Part shown: positions 1 through 8,565 of the stretch, in pieces
Position numbering within the stretch: the stretch's first letter is position 1
Layout: each line of letters begins with the position of its first letter
DNA from: an uncultured Mediterranea sp.
GTDB lineage: Bacteria > Bacteroidota > Bacteroidia > Bacteroidales > Bacteroidaceae
Direction: 5' to 3'
Length of the DNA stretch: 56,459 nt
Assembly: GCA_945831575.1 (NCBI GenBank)
Contig: CAMACX010000017.1
Location: forward strand, 1-56,459
Translations under genes and position numbers: made by a program
The notes under the pieces: model-generated
Seen by the model: the letters and a program-made list of their open reading frames with translations, nothing else
Told to the model about the DNA's origin: nothing
Database searches by the model: none

Positions 1-1333
<1,333 letters not shown>

Positions 1334-1455
1334 TTAACAATTAATTGTTGGGTTGTACGATTATGTTTTATTATCTCTGTTTCTGTTTTTCTGTTCAAAA
1401 TAACATGTACCTTACTTATATTATATAGTTTGTGTGCGCCCACGGTATGCGGGCA

Positions 1456-2634
1456 TCAGTAGAGGAATCCGAGCAGCCACAGCGGGATGAGGTTGCCGCG
1501 CCCCAGCTCTGCCTTGTGTAGGATGTAGGTCACACCCGGGTTGTTCTTGATTTTGGTACCTTCGGGGCAGATTTTGAAGGGCATCACGTCATCTACGATG
1601 AAGGTGCAGTTCTTGTCGCCCCGGTTCACCTTGTGGTCTTTCCAGAGGGTGTTGACGAAGAAGGTGTCGAGCACGTCCTGGTCCTCCACCTTCACGGGGT
1701 AGATGGAGTACATGAGGTTGCTGTTGTGGAGCATGATCTTGGAGGGCTTCTTGGGGAACTCCTCACCGGCAGGGAAGATCATGTTGATGAGGCGTGCGTC
1801 GGCCAGGTACTTGATGTAGTTCATCACCGTGGCGCGTGAGGTCTCGATGTCTGCGGCCAGCTGGCTCACGTTGGGTGCCTGTGGACCATCCACGGCGAGC
1901 TTGTAGAGCAGCTTCTTGATCTTGTGCAGGTATTTGAGCTCAATCTGCTTGAGGAGGAGGATGTCCACCTCAATCATCATGTTCATCGTCTTGAGCAGGT
2001 TCTCCGAGAAGTTGCGTTTCTCCAGGAAGAAGGGGTAGAAGCCGTGGTGCAGATAGTCCTGCAGGTAGGCTGTGGGGTGCGTCTTGGAGAGGATGGTCTT
2101 GGCGATGTGCTCGTGGTCAGAGAGGATCTCTTCGAGCGAATAGGCGGGGAAGTTGTTGCCCGTCATCAGGTTGAGGTACTCGCGAAAGGAGAATCCGCGC
2201 AGGTTGTAGCTCTTCACGATGTCGCGCAGCTCAGCGTTCTCCTCCTTGAGGCGCATCACCGAGGAGCCGGTGAATACAATCTTGAGCTTGGGGAAGCGGT
2301 CGTAGCAGGTGCGCAGCTCCTGGCTCCACCCCGGGTGCTTGAACACCTGGTCGATGAGCAGCACCTTGCCCCCACGGCGGTGGAATTCGTAGGCAAAGTC
2401 CACGATGCTGTGGTCGGAGAAGTAGAAATTGTTCATGTTGATGAAGAGGCACGAGCGGTCGGTGCCGTACTTCTCCTTGGCGTATTGCAGCAGGAAGGTG
2501 GTCTTTCCCACGCCACGGGTACCTTTGATGCCGATAAGACGGTCGCTCCAGTCGATTTCGTCCATAAGGGCACGGCGCACAGGGGCGTTTGTGTGCTCAA
2601 CGAGATATGCGTGTGTACGATAGAATGCTTCCAT
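1456..2634 (-). CDS. AAA-family ATPase (AAA_14/DUF4143-like) with altered Walker B
   Basis: A 392-residue cytoplasmic ATPase of the AAA_14/DUF4143 type, which occurs in many copies in Bacteroidales genomes and whose role is not settled. Walker A GTRGVGKTT lies at residues 38-46, the sensor-like FTGSS at 121-125, and a winged-helix-like C-terminal half (SQLAADIETSRATVMNYIKYL) follows. The Walker B segment reads VLLIDQ (residues 91-96), where I expect Asp-Glu; the codon is CAG. I chose the ATG at 2634. An upstream in-frame TTG at 2664 lies inside a well-formed promoter -7 box (2662-2669) and so cannot be the start. The gene stands alone between nifJ and the purine operon. Confidence 0.85.
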   Translation of the reverse strand: MEAFYRTHAYLVEHTNAPVRRALMDEIDWSDRLIGIKGTRGVGKTTFLLQYAKEKYGTDRSCLFINMNNFYFSDHSIVDFAYEFHRRGGKVLLIDQVFKHPGWSQELRTCYDRFPKLKIVFTGSSVMRLKEENAELRDIVKSYNLRGFSFREYLNLMTGNNFPAYSLEEILSDHEHIAKTILSKTHPTAYLQDYLHHGFYPFFLEKRNFSENLLKTMNMMIEVDILLLKQIELKYLHKIKKLLYKLAVDGPQAPNVSQLAADIETSRATVMNYIKYLADARLINMIFPAGEEFPKKPSKIMLHNSNLMYSIYPVKVEDQDVLDTFFVNTLWKDHKVNRGDKNCTFIVDDVMPFKICPEGTKIKNNPGVTYILHKAELGRGNLIPLWLLGFLY

Positions 2635-2661
2635 TTTGTAACTTATCAGCTTATCAGGGCA

Positions 2662-2692
2662 CAAAGGTAGTGCATTTTTTTAGAAATGCAAA
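2662..2692 (-). promoter_or_regulatory. Bacteroides-type promoter for the AAA_14 ATPase gene
   Basis: On the minus strand, TTTG (2692-2689) is followed after 19 nt by TACCTTTG (2669-2662). This matches the Bacteroides sigma-ABfr consensus of TTTG about 19-21 nt before TAnnTTTG. Transcription would begin just upstream of the ATG at 2634. Confidence 0.75.
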
Positions 2693-2747
2693 GTAGAGTT
2701 AGCAAAAAACTATTTTCTCCGTGAAATAATTCTAAAACGTGGTGCGA

Positions 2748-4016
2748 TTATCGTATAATGTACGCGCGGAAGCGGGTGTCGGACTGGATGGGAGTAAGGG
2801 GGAGGTAGCCGCTGACGGGCCGGCCGTGGGCATCGCACCGCAGGGGATGCTGCCGCTGGTCGTTGGCATGGCGCTGCTGAAGCTGGGTGGATGAGGCAGA
2901 ACCTTCTACTATGAAGCGCCACGGTGATTGGGTGCCTTCGCGGCTGGGGGCGTGAGGTGCAAGCAGGCGGTCGTAGAGACGGCGGGCCACGAGTCCCATG
3001 GTGGGACGGGGATTGACTTCCACGTCAGGGTGGAGGGCGAGGGTGCCGCTGTCGGCTTCGCGGTAGATCATCATGTCGATGCCTACGGGACCACCCAGGG
3101 TGGGGTATTGCTCTTCCAGTAGATGAAGGTGGGTCTGCTTGGCCTCTTCGATGAGTGTCGGGTCAATCAGTTGGGCGAGGTGATGGAGGATGGTTTTGTC
3201 AGAGGCGAGGAGGTTGCTGCGGTAGGCCCCTTCAGCGGTGGTCTCGAAGAGGGAGTAGCCGGTGAAGCAGGCTCGGCCTCCCGGGGAGAGGTAGAAGAGG
3301 AGGGCCAGGTCGGCCACCTTGTCGTAGAGCGGTTCCATATCGATGGTCTCGCCCCGTTCGGTGCGCCGCATAATCCATTGGCATAGCTCTGATGAAAGGG
3401 GGAGAGAGGCAGGGCGACACCAGCGGTGGCCTCTACCGCTCGACGAGTACCCCTCCTTGAGCAAGAAGCCTTGGCTGAAGAGTCGGGTTTCGTGGACCAA
3501 CAGCTCTTCTGCCTCATTCATATTGTGGATGGTGAAGTGGCGTTGCCGGGCAGAGCGGAGGCCACGGTCCATCAGCTCGCGGTCCAGATGCTCGAGGTTG
3601 GTCTTATTGCCCAGGGCATAGCGCAGGGGAGCAGCGGCCTCTTCTTTGGGGCAACTCACGCCCCAGTGGCGCAGCTTGGCAAAGAGGGTAGGGTTCCATC
3701 CCCAGGGGGTGAAGGGTAGGGTGTTGTAGTCTGAGAGGGGGCATGATGCTTCATCCACGGAGGGACGCAGTGTGCGCAATTGCTGTGGCAAGAGCACCGC
3801 AGGTAGCTTTAGCCAGGGAAACAGCGAGTGCAATTGCTCCATGAAGCCAGATGGAGGCAGCTCTTCTACCAGCACGCCATCCCCTTCACCGCCCAGCCAG
3901 AGCGGCAGCAGCGCCAGGTCACGCGCCATCTGCCGCACAGGTGCCGGTGCGATGTAGAAGGAGGATTCGCCCTCCCTCAAGGCCATCTCCGTATCAGGAT
4001 TGAAAAGATAAATCAT
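2748..4016 (-). CDS. Putative ATP-grasp-like protein in purine salvage operon
   Basis: A 422-residue soluble protein beginning MIYLFNPDTEMAL, resembling Bacteroidales proteins that open with FNPEND-like motifs. Two features suggest an ATP-grasp-like fold: a Lys/Ser/Gly-rich loop KEGYSSSGRG at residues 187-196, and EVNPRPTMG at 333-341, which looks like the metal-binding Glu-x-Asn-x-Arg strand of ATP-grasp enzymes. No substrate can be read from the sequence. The ATG at 4016 is 17 bp after the stop of the DUF5020 gene, so it is probably the last gene of the xpt operon. A longer in-frame reading to 4094 would overlap the DUF5020 gene and is rejected. The assignment to ATP-grasp is inference from motifs and could be wrong. 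Confidence 0.6.
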   Translation of the reverse strand: MIYLFNPDTEMALREGESSFYIAPAPVRQMARDLALLPLWLGGEGDGVLVEELPPSGFMEQLHSLFPWLKLPAVLLPQQLRTLRPSVDEASCPLSDYNTLPFTPWGWNPTLFAKLRHWGVSCPKEEAAAPLRYALGNKTNLEHLDRELMDRGLRSARQRHFTIHNMNEAEELLVHETRLFSQGFLLKEGYSSSGRGHRWCRPASLPLSSELCQWIMRRTERGETIDMEPLYDKVADLALLFYLSPGGRACFTGYSLFETTAEGAYRSNLLASDKTILHHLAQLIDPTLIEEAKQTHLHLLEEQYPTLGGPVGIDMMIYREADSGTLALHPDVEVNPRPTMGLVARRLYDRLLAPHAPSREGTQSPWRFIVEGSASSTQLQQRHANDQRQHPLRCDAHGRPVSGYLPLTPIQSDTRFRAYIIR

Positions 4017-4033
4017 ACCGCCTTGACACGGCC

Positions 4034-4762
4034 TTAGAAGTTGTACTTCACGGCCAGGGTGGGGTTGATGTAGAAGCTCTTGTCGCTGGCGCATTCGGGG
4101 AAGATGAAGTGGTTGCTCACCTCAATCTCCGTGCCGATGGAGAAGTGCTTGGTGGCGTTGTACCACAGCTGAGGTTCGGTGAGGAGCACCAGCTGGCCGT
4201 GACCGTTGGCCTGCTCACCGCGCCACAGGTCGATGAAGCCCGAGCAGGTGCCTTTGCCGCCGGCAAACGTCACACCCCATACGCCCGTCAGCTGGAATGA
4301 GGCGTAGGCTTTGCTCTCCTTGTACTTCATAAAGTGCTTGTACATGGCCTGTACGGACCAGGTGGCCGAGAAGTCGCTGTTGTGGCCATTCCATGCCGGA
4401 CCCACGAGCACGGCATTCTGGAAGCGCGTGCCTCCGCCGTCCTTGAAGGTGGTCATGCCGCCGTCGTACTCGATGTGGGCAGCCAGCGAAGAGCTTGGTG
4501 AGGTGGAGGTCAGCGTAAACTCGCGTGAGATTTCGGTGTAGGCACCCTTCATGCCGTCGTGGTACATGTCGAGGTCAATAAACCAGAACCAAGAACCTAG
4601 CTGGTCGGCCTTGAATTGTTCGAACGTGAGGGTTACCATCTGTCGCGTCCTCTCTTCATCGGAATAGATCTTGCGTCCAAAGTCGTAGTGCACTTGCAGG
4701 TTTTGTGCCTGAGCCAGCGCCGCCATGGCGCACAGCAGCATCATGAGAATGTTCTTTTTCAT
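4034..4762 (-). CDS. DUF5020 family outer-membrane protein, Tsx-like
   Basis: A 242-residue exported protein with a clear signal peptide (MKKNILMMLLCAMAALAQAQ, residues 1-20). The mature part has alternating aromatic/polar strands typical of a small beta-barrel and ends in phenylalanine (LAVKYNF), as outer-membrane proteins do. The conserved block FIDLDMYHDGMKGAYTEISR identifies the DUF5020 family, which is distantly like the nucleoside channel Tsx. It sits between a nucleobase permease and an ATP-grasp-like gene downstream of xpt. I therefore infer that it carries nucleobases or nucleosides across the outer membrane; nothing in the sequence proves the substrate. The 72-bp spacer upstream holds a tandem duplication. 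Confidence 0.8.
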   Translation of the reverse strand: MKKNILMMLLCAMAALAQAQNLQVHYDFGRKIYSDEERTRQMVTLTFEQFKADQLGSWFWFIDLDMYHDGMKGAYTEISREFTLTSTSPSSSLAAHIEYDGGMTTFKDGGGTRFQNAVLVGPAWNGHNSDFSATWSVQAMYKHFMKYKESKAYASFQLTGVWGVTFAGGKGTCSGFIDLWRGEQANGHGQLVLLTEPQLWYNATKHFSIGTEIEVSNHFIFPECASDKSFYINPTLAVKYNF

Positions 4763-4785
4763 AACTTTGTTGAATATAATCTTAG

Positions 4786-4826
4786 TTTTGAATATTGTCT
4801 TTTTGTTTTTGAATATTGCCTTTTTG
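4786..4826. repeat. 20-bp tandem duplication in the permease-DUF5020 spacer
   Basis: Two copies of a 20-bp unit beginning TTTTGAATATTG (4786-4805 and 4807-4826) differ at one base, with a 21-nt period. They lie in the short spacer between two genes of the purine operon. Confidence 0.85.
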
Positions 4827-4834
4827 TTGAGTCA

Positions 4835-6130
4835 TTATTCCACTTTCTTGGGCAGGGTCAGCTCCAGCAGCAGGGCCAGCAGGAAGACCACGGCCACGCA
4901 GTTGTCGGCAAAGATGGTCTTCACCATGTCAGGGAAGATGCTGAAGAGCGACGAGGCCTGCGTGAAGCCCAGTCCCACGCTGAGCGAGATGCTCACGATG
5001 ATCATGTTGCGCTGCGTGAAGCCGCTCTTGGCCAGCATACCGAATCCGGCAAAGAGGATGCTGCCGAACATCATCAGCGTGCAGCCACCCAGTACGGCCT
5101 GGGGTATCGTGGTGAGCAGGATGCCCACGGCGGGGAAGAGGCCACCCAGGATCATGATGACCGCTCCTGTGGCTATGGCAAAGCGGTTGATTACCTTGGA
5201 GATGGCTGCCAGTCCTACATTCTGTGAGAAGCTGGTGATGGGGGTGCAGCCAAACAGGCCCGCTACGGAGCTGACAAAGCCGTCGCACGACACGGAGGCT
5301 CCCAGTTCGCGTTCCTTCACCTCACGGCCCAACGCGCTGGAGCAGAGGGCCGAGGTGTCGCCGATGGTCTCCGTGGCCGATACCAGATAGACGCAGAAGA
5401 TGGCCAGAATGGTGCCGAGGTGAAATTCGGGCGTGAAGGGGAGCAGCTTGGGCAGGGCCACGATGTCGCTCTCCTGGAGGGCCGAATAGTCAATCAGTCC
5501 CATGCAGAGTGCTACCACATAGCCCACGATCAGCCCCATCAGGATGGAGAGCGAACGCAGGAAGCCGCGTGCATAGACATGGGTCAGCAGGCAGGTGAAG
5601 AGGGTGACCGTGCCTACGATCCAGTGGTGCAGCTGGCCGAAGTCGGCTGCCCCTTGTCCGCCGCCGAAGCTGTTGGCACCGATGGGGAGCAGCGAGAATC
5701 CGATGGCGGTGACCACCGTTGCAGCCACCACGGGGGTGATGAAGCGGGTCCACGCCTTGGAGCAGAGGCCCAGGCAACCCTCCAGGATTCCGCCCACGAT
5801 GACGGCTCCCATCAGCGTGCCCATGCCCTGCGTGGAGGCGATGGCGATGGCCAGCGAGAGGAAGGTGAAACTGATGCCCATCACGATGGGCAGGCGCGAA
5901 CCGATGCGCCATACGGGATAGAGCTGAATCAGCGTGCCGATACCGGCTATCACCATGCAGTTTTGTACCAGGTTGGCGCTCAGGGCCGGGTCGATGCCCA
6001 CCACATTGGCCAGGATAATCATCGGAGTGATGTTGGCCACAAACATGGCCAGCACGTGCTGCAGTCCAAAGGGGATGGCCTGCTGCAGCGGCACACGACC
6101 ATCCAGCGAGTAGATGCTTTGATTGCTCAT
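4835..6130 (-). CDS. NCS2 family xanthine/uracil permease
   Basis: A 431-residue polytopic inner-membrane protein of the nucleobase:cation symporter-2 family, which imports purine or pyrimidine bases with H+ or Na+. It shows about 12-14 hydrophobic segments, the family motif QNVGLAAISKVINRF in the second half (the QNxGxxxxT-like signature) and SATETIGDTSALC, where the family has its substrate-binding Glu region. The ATG at 6130 (MSNQSIYSLDG) is preferred over an in-frame TTG at 6142. It lies 68 bp downstream of xpt, so xanthine or guanine is the most likely substrate. Family is certain; substrate is inferred from the neighbour. Confidence 0.9.
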   Translation of the reverse strand: MSNQSIYSLDGRVPLQQAIPFGLQHVLAMFVANITPMIILANVVGIDPALSANLVQNCMVIAGIGTLIQLYPVWRIGSRLPIVMGISFTFLSLAIAIASTQGMGTLMGAVIVGGILEGCLGLCSKAWTRFITPVVAATVVTAIGFSLLPIGANSFGGGQGAADFGQLHHWIVGTVTLFTCLLTHVYARGFLRSLSILMGLIVGYVVALCMGLIDYSALQESDIVALPKLLPFTPEFHLGTILAIFCVYLVSATETIGDTSALCSSALGREVKERELGASVSCDGFVSSVAGLFGCTPITSFSQNVGLAAISKVINRFAIATGAVIMILGGLFPAVGILLTTIPQAVLGGCTLMMFGSILFAGFGMLAKSGFTQRNMIIVSISLSVGLGFTQASSLFSIFPDMVKTIFADNCVAVVFLLALLLELTLPKKVE

Positions 6131-6143
6131 ATCATTCTGCAAT

Positions 6144-6183
6144 AATTTATATCAGTCAGCATTAATTTATATCCGTCAGCATT
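6144..6183. repeat. Two tandem 20-bp copies in the xpt-permease spacer
   Basis: AATTTATATCAGTCAGCATT (6144-6163) is immediately followed by a second copy with one change (6164-6183). The pair nearly fills the spacer between the xpt stop and the permease start. Confidence 0.9.
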
Positions 6184-6198
6184 CCATCGGCCGGCCTC

Positions 6199-6819
6199 TT
6201 ATCCTTGCTTCAGGCTGGTGTTGACCAGCGGCTGCTGCGGTTGCTCCCTGAAGCGGATGGTCTGAGTCTGCCACTCCATCGACTCGATGATGGCGATGGA
6301 CTCCAAGCGGTAGCCCTCGGCACGCAGTTCGCGGCCACCCTTCTGCTGCCCCTTCTCGATGGCGATGCCGATACCCACCACCTCGCCACCGGCTTGCTTC
6401 ACCAGGTCGATGAGCGCATGGCAAGCCTCGCCATCGGCCAGGAAGTCATCAACTATCAGCACCTTGTCCGTAGCCGAGAGGTAGGGCTTCGAGACAAATA
6501 CGTTGTTGTGGCGCTTGTGGGTGAACGAGAAGGCCTTCGACACGTACTTGTCATCGGTGCTGTTGGCAGTCTCGCTCTTCTTGGCAAACACCACGGGCAC
6601 ATCGTAGAGGTGGCCAATCAGGGTGGCAATGGCTATGCCGCTGGCTTCGATGGTGAGCACCTTGGTCACCTCGATGCCACGGAAGCGGCGTTTAAACTCG
6701 TAGGCCATCTGTCGGATGGTATCTACATCAATCTGATGGTTGAGGAAACTATCGACTTTCAGGATATTGCCCTCTTTGATAATTCCGTCGCGCAGAATCT
6801 TTTCTTCCAGGAAATTCAT
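6199..6819 (-). CDS. xpt: Xanthine phosphoribosyltransferase
   Basis: A 206-residue cytoplasmic enzyme that converts xanthine plus PRPP to XMP. It begins MNFLEEKILRDGIIKEGNILKV, typical of Xpt, and carries the PRPP-binding motif VLIVDDFLADGEA at residues 120-132. Length fits the family (about 190-200 residues) with a short C-terminal extension. It is the first gene of a four-gene purine salvage operon with a base permease and a Tsx-like outer-membrane protein. A TAnnTTTG box lies about 45 bp upstream of the ATG. I saw no purine riboswitch in the leader, so control is probably by a transcription factor or absent. Confidence 0.95.
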   Translation of the reverse strand: MNFLEEKILRDGIIKEGNILKVDSFLNHQIDVDTIRQMAYEFKRRFRGIEVTKVLTIEASGIAIATLIGHLYDVPVVFAKKSETANSTDDKYVSKAFSFTHKRHNNVFVSKPYLSATDKVLIVDDFLADGEACHALIDLVKQAGGEVVGIGIAIEKGQQKGGRELRAEGYRLESIAIIESMEWQTQTIRFREQPQQPLVNTSLKQG

Positions 6820-6862
6820 GGTTCTTACAGCTTAACTCTTCGTACTTTTATTAAATTTTGTG

Positions 6863-6870
6863 CAAAAGTA
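6863..6870 (-). promoter_or_regulatory. Promoter -7 box for the xpt operon
   Basis: TACTTTTG on the minus strand fits TAnnTTTG. The -33 region is weak (GGTTTC about 18-20 nt further upstream). It lies 44 bp upstream of the xpt ATG. Confidence 0.6.
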
Positions 6871-6899
6871 CGATTAATTTTGAAACCATCAAGCATTCT

Positions 6900-6931
6900 T
6901 TTGTATTTTCTCTAAGCTTGCGCTATCTTTA
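6900..6931 (+). promoter_or_regulatory. Promoter for the S41 peptidase gene
   Basis: TTTG (6900-6903) is followed after exactly 20 nt by TATCTTTA (6924-6931), one base off the TAnnTTTG consensus. It would give a leader of about 105 nt before the ATG at 7044. It is divergent from the xpt promoter. Confidence 0.55.
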
Positions 6932-6963
6932 CACCCCAATAAGCATAAATAGAATCAGTATTA

Positions 6964-7026
6964 CTTGTAGCTTGTAGCTCGTAGCTAACACTCGTAGCTC
7001 GTAGCTAAAAAAACAGCTCGTAGTTG
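6964..7026. repeat. Short direct repeats of GTAGCTCGTAGCTAA type
   Basis: The leader upstream of 7044 holds several copies of the word CTCGTAGCTAA and variants (CTTGTAGCTTGTAGCTCGTAG). A related word (GTAGCTAAATA) appears upstream of carA near 40530. No coding or obvious structural role is visible. Confidence 0.7.
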
Positions 7027-7043
7027 AAAAAAAACAAAAAGAG

Positions 7044-8474
7044 ATGAATGCAAAGACCATACCCTATCTGCTGGCTGCCCTGTTGGGGCTGAGCCTTGCC
7101 ATGAGCGGCTGCGGCGAGGACCGCTGGGCCGCCTATGCCACACAGACGGCCACCGACCGCTGGATTGACGACACCATGCGCGTGTGGTACTACTGGGCAG
7201 AGGAGATGCCCGAGTCGAAGAACCTCAACTACTTCCAGGCTCCGGCCACCTTCTTCAAGGGGCTGCTCAACGCCAGCGACAAGTTCTCGTCTATCGACAG
7301 CCTCTACACCACGGGTGCCGCCACGAGGAGCATAGGCTCCACCGACTACAGCTACGGCTTGGAGTACAGCGTGACCAAGGTCAACGATACGGCTTACTAT
7401 GCCCACGTGCTCTACACCGTGGCCGATAGTCCTGCCGGTGAAGCCGGCTTGCAGCGTGGCGACTGGGTGATGAGCCTCAACGGTGCTCCCCTCACCAAGA
7501 AGAACTACACCGCGCTGCTGGGAGGACCGGCTGCCGAGATTACGGTGGGGCACTACGATGCCGAGTCGAAGCAAGTGGTGGCTACCGGGGAGAATCCTCG
7601 ACGGCTCCCTGCGGCACGCGCTGTCGATGATAACCCCGTCCATTGCGTCAAGGCGTTTGACCTTGGTAATGGTACCCGCGTGGGTTACTTGGCTTACAAT
7701 CACTTCACCCCCGGCATGGCCTACAGCGCCTCGGCCACGGGCAGCGCCACCAACTACGACGATGACCTGCGCCAAGCCTCCACGCAGCTGGCAGAGGCAG
7801 GCATCAGCGAACTGGTGCTCGACTTGCGCTACAACAATGGCGGTTACGTCAGCTGTGCCCAGCTGCTTGCCACCCTGCTGGCCCCTGCCTCTGCGCTCGG
7901 TCAGCCCCTGGCCCTGCTGGAGTACAACGCCCGGTTGCAATCCGTGGAGATGATGCTCGATGCCTCCCGCATCGGTCAGGGTACCAACCTCGACCTCAAG
8001 CGCCTCTTTGTGCTTACCTCGGGCGAGACCGCCTCCGCCTCAGAGATGGTCATCAACTGCCTGATGCCCTACCTGGAGGTGATCCAGATAGGCACCACCA
8101 CCGTGGGCAAGAACATGGGTGCCCGCAGCTTCGACAATGCCGCGCAGATGGTGACCATGACCCCCATGATTTGCAAGATTTACAACGCCCTCGGCAAGAG
8201 CGATTACGACAAAGGATTCTCTCCCGCTTCCTCCTTGCGCATGGACGAGAACAGCTACCTGGCCAATTTCTTCCCGCTGGGCAATCCTGAAGAGGCTCTC
8301 CTTTCCGCCGCCTTATCCTACATCGCCGGTGAGTCAGGGGGTGATGCCAAGGGCGATGCAGCATCCAGCACCCGTAGCAGTTCATTCACCTGGAGCGCAG
8401 CACCGCAGGTCAAGCTGGAGCAGATAGCCACCAGCCTCACCCGCCGCGCCACTAAGGGCGTGATGATAGAGTAA
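7044..8474 (+). CDS. S41 family peptidase lipoprotein (CtpA/Tsp-like)
   Basis: A 476-residue lipoprotein with a serine-lysine peptidase domain. The N terminus is a hydrophobic segment ending in LAMSGC, with Cys23 the likely lipidated residue. A PDZ-like region follows at about residues 100-160 (DSPAGEAGLQRGDWVMSLNG), then the S41 core: DLRYNNGGYVSCAQLLA, the catalytic SASE with Ser331, and GKNMG with Lys356. The 25-residue Ser-to-Lys spacing equals that of E. coli Tsp. Such enzymes degrade or trim envelope proteins at C termini. It converges on the fimbrial operon but shares no transcript with it, so a role in fimbrial maturation would be speculation. Confidence 0.9.
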   Translation: MNAKTIPYLLAALLGLSLAMSGCGEDRWAAYATQTATDRWIDDTMRVWYYWAEEMPESKNLNYFQAPATFFKGLLNASDKFSSIDSLYTTGAATRSIGSTDYSYGLEYSVTKVNDTAYYAHVLYTVADSPAGEAGLQRGDWVMSLNGAPLTKKNYTALLGGPAAEITVGHYDAESKQVVATGENPRRLPAARAVDDNPVHCVKAFDLGNGTRVGYLAYNHFTPGMAYSASATGSATNYDDDLRQASTQLAEAGISELVLDLRYNNGGYVSCAQLLATLLAPASALGQPLALLEYNARLQSVEMMLDASRIGQGTNLDLKRLFVLTSGETASASEMVINCLMPYLEVIQIGTTTVGKNMGARSFDNAAQMVTMTPMICKIYNALGKSDYDKGFSPASSLRMDENSYLANFFPLGNPEEALLSAALSYIAGESGGDAKGDAASSTRSSSFTWSAAPQVKLEQIATSLTRRATKGVMIE

Positions 8475-8496
8475 CAAGCATTACACACGTTCCGGT

Positions 8497-8544
8497 CAGG
8501 TGCGGACATTTTTCCGCACCTATCCGGACAAATGTCCGCACCTG
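8497..8544. terminator. Two mutually exclusive hairpins between convergent genes
   Basis: CAGGTGCGGACATTT (8497-8511) and its perfect complement AAATGTCCGCACCTG (8530-8544) can form a 15-bp stem with an 18-nt loop. The loop holds TCCGCACCT (8513-8521), which can instead pair with AGGTGCGGA (8498-8506) as a 9-bp hairpin with a 6-nt loop. It lies between the stops of the S41 gene and the DUF4906 gene, so it probably ends transcription in both directions. A short T-rich run (GTTCTTTTTG) follows on the plus strand. Confidence 0.7.
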
Positions 8545-8565
8545 TTGGGACAGTTCTTTTTGCAG

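Noticed and set aside
2635..2664. TTG start for the AAA_14 ATPase
   Set aside because: It lies inside a consensus -7 promoter box, so it would not be transcribed.
6820..6862. Purine riboswitch upstream of xpt
   Set aside because: The leader from the promoter box to the ATG is only about 40 nt, too short for a purine aptamer, and lacks its conserved core.
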